Source of the DNA: Treponema sp.
GTDB taxonomy: Bacteria > Spirochaetota > Spirochaetia > Treponematales > Breznakiellaceae
DNA length: 6,454 nucleotides
Assembly (NCBI GenBank): GCA_031283905.1
Contig: JAITAW010000181.1
Span: 1 to 6,454, forward strand
Reading direction: 5' to 3'
Shown here: piece by piece, positions 5,888-6,454 of the stretch
Layout of the letters: each line of letters begins with the position of its first letter
Position numbering within the stretch: the first letter of the stretch is position 1
Notes under the pieces: model-generated
The model's database searches: none
What the model was told of the DNA's origin: nothing
Seen by the model: the letters and a program-made list of their open reading frames with translations, nothing else
Made by a program: the position numbers and the translations under genes

Positions 5888-5890
5888 AGG

Positions 5891-5911
5891 CCGCCGGGCA
5901 CGGCCCGGCGG
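5891..5911. repeat. 9-bp perfect GC hairpin at the island border
   Basis: CCGCCGGGC (5891-5899) and GCCCGGCGG (5903-5911) pair perfectly around a 3-base loop. It stands exactly where AT-rich coding-like DNA gives way to GC-rich DNA. There is no U-run on either strand, so a terminator is not supported. Confidence 0.6.
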
Positions 5912-5926
5912 TTGTGGGATAATCCG

Positions 5927-5976
5927 CCCGCCAACAGACCCTTGGCGTACTGATATGCCAAGGGTCTTTTGGCGGG
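5927..5976. repeat. Long near-perfect hairpin, 20-bp arms
   Basis: Arm 5927-5946 and arm 5957-5976 are complementary at 19 of 20 positions, the exception being C5935 opposite T5968. The 10-base centre (5947-5956) can itself add two A-T pairs and a G-T wobble. The right side continues into a GGGGC stretch. This is the strongest simple inverted repeat in the window. It does not sit in a gene and has no U-run immediately after it, so it looks like a palindromic repeat or mobile-element end rather than a terminator. Confidence 0.75.
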
Positions 5977-6060
5977 GCTTTGGGGATAATTTTTCTGCGG
6001 CGGTTGCCCGCCGTCCCGCAAGGGTCGACGGGTCTTACGGAGGGGCTTCATCGGGCGGGG

Positions 6061-6296
6061 TTCATTCCCATCATTGCGGGGGGATGTGGCGGTATGCGAT
6101 TCTTCCTCTTCTTCACCGTGGAGGCCGCCGCCGGTCCGCTTGCGGTCCGGCGGTTAGAGCGGGTAAAGGCGGCGCATAGCCAATCTTCCGGGGAGGTGGT
6201 ATCACCTGCGTCAGCCGTGGGCGGACTGCGCTGTGCATGATGGAAGCCGAAAAGCCGGGTGGGCAGAGTACGCCCCGTTGCGGCGAAACGGAGGGT
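6061..6296. other. GC-rich stretch with no supported gene
   Basis: Open frames exist on both strands, but they are by-products of high GC, have no recognisable domains and no good ribosome binding sites. The only clear structure is the hairpin at 6128-6153. I see no RNA gene that I can name. Confidence 0.5.
6128..6153. repeat. GC hairpin with one T-T mismatch
   Basis: CCGCCGG-T-CCGC (6128-6139) faces GCGG-T-CCGGCGG (6142-6153) across a 2-base TT centre: 11 pairs and one symmetrical T-T mismatch. It is the same style of CCGCCGG palindrome as at 5891-5911. Confidence 0.6.
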
Positions 6297-6312
6297 TTTG
6301 GGTTTACCCAAA
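6297..6312. repeat. Small hairpin before the C/G tracts
   Basis: TTTGGG (6297-6302) pairs with CCCAAA (6307-6312) around TTTA. It directly precedes the first C7 run of the large G/C inverted repeat. Confidence 0.45.
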
Positions 6313-6315
6313 CCG

Positions 6316-6420
6316 ACCCCCCCATTAGAGCGCCCCTTCCCCCCCGAGTTGATAGGGTACTATAGTGGGGGGGTGCCTGGGGATAGGGGGGTTCGGGGGG
6401 GAAGGGGGCGGCGGGGGGGT
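6316..6420. repeat. Large C-tract/G-tract inverted repeat with G-quadruplex potential
   Basis: C-runs of 7, 4 and 7 (6317-6323, 6333-6336, 6339-6345) are followed by G-runs of 7, 4, 6, 7, 5 and 7 (6367-6373, 6379-6382, 6386-6391, 6395-6401, 6404-6408, 6413-6419). The left segment 6331-6347 is complementary to 6393-6410 apart from one extra G, and ACCCCCCC at 6316-6323 pairs with GGGGGGGT at 6413-6420. The intervening DNA contains the palindrome ACTATAGT (6359-6366). The plus strand could form stacked G-quadruplexes. Homopolymer runs of this kind are slippage-prone, both in cells and in sequencing. Confidence 0.7.
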
Positions 6421-6454
6421 GAGGGAAACCCGGAGTGGAGCCGCCTTAGTACGC

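Noticed and set aside
5927..5990. Intrinsic terminator at the long palindrome
   Set aside because: The stem is not followed directly by a U-run on either strand and no gene end is close by.
5955..6325. Several 66-87 codon frames on both strands in the GC-rich right end
   Set aside because: They overlap each other, are Arg/Pro/Gly/Ala-rich as expected from high GC, have no good ribosome binding site and cross hairpins.
5161..6454. Diversity-generating retroelement template repeat or reverse transcriptase inside the window
   Set aside because: I looked for a second copy of the DUF1566 C-terminal coding sequence and for reverse-transcriptase motifs and found neither.
1..6454. CRISPR array, tRNA or rRNA genes
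   Set aside because: No regularly spaced repeats and no tRNA- or rRNA-like conserved segments could be recognised by eye.

Overview
The window suggests a spirochaete, most likely a Treponema of moderate GC content such as the gut-associated species. This is inferred from the run trmD, rplS, yraN, small CxxC/HxxC protein, from protein style, and from a DUF1566-type lectin-fold fragment of a kind I associate with treponemes. No rRNA or tRNA is present to settle it.

Layout. Positions 1-2375 form a compact plus-strand housekeeping cluster: the 3' part of trmD (tRNA m1G37 methyltransferase), rplS (ribosomal protein L19), yraN (UPF0102), a small unrecognised protein with a likely zinc site, a possible 11-codon leader ORF, and mtnN (MTA/SAH nucleosidase). 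Genes overlap or nearly touch, so co-transcription is likely. Convergent to it, on the minus strand, is ligA (NAD+-dependent DNA ligase). It is full length but has unusual substitutions, and its Shine-Dalgarno sequence points to the second of two in-frame ATGs. The 150-bp gap between mtnN and ligA holds a long structured inverted repeat.

From about 4530 to the right end the character changes. I find no intact, recognisable gene there. It reads as a mosaic of decayed mobile elements and gene fragments: a possible TnpB/omega-RNA-like relic (about 4555-4900, speculative); a C-terminal remnant of an integrase-core transposase (about 4949-5164); an AT-rich island (about 5161-5887) with two minus-strand reading frames lacking good starts, one an orphan and one the C-terminal part of a DUF1566/FISUMP protein; and a GC-rich, hairpin-packed tract (5888-6454) ending in long alternating C- and G-runs that form a large inverted repeat with strong G-quadruplex potential.

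How the genes work together: trmD, rplS and yraN form the common bacterial translation-linked cluster. mtnN recycles the S-adenosylhomocysteine left by SAM-dependent methyltransferases such as TrmD. ligA joins nicks in replication and repair. I did not find a complete novel system. The points most worth checking are the G/C-tract inverted repeat, the truncated DUF1566 fragment as a possible diversity-generating retroelement target, the TnpB-like relic, and the hairpin over the rplS/yraN junction.
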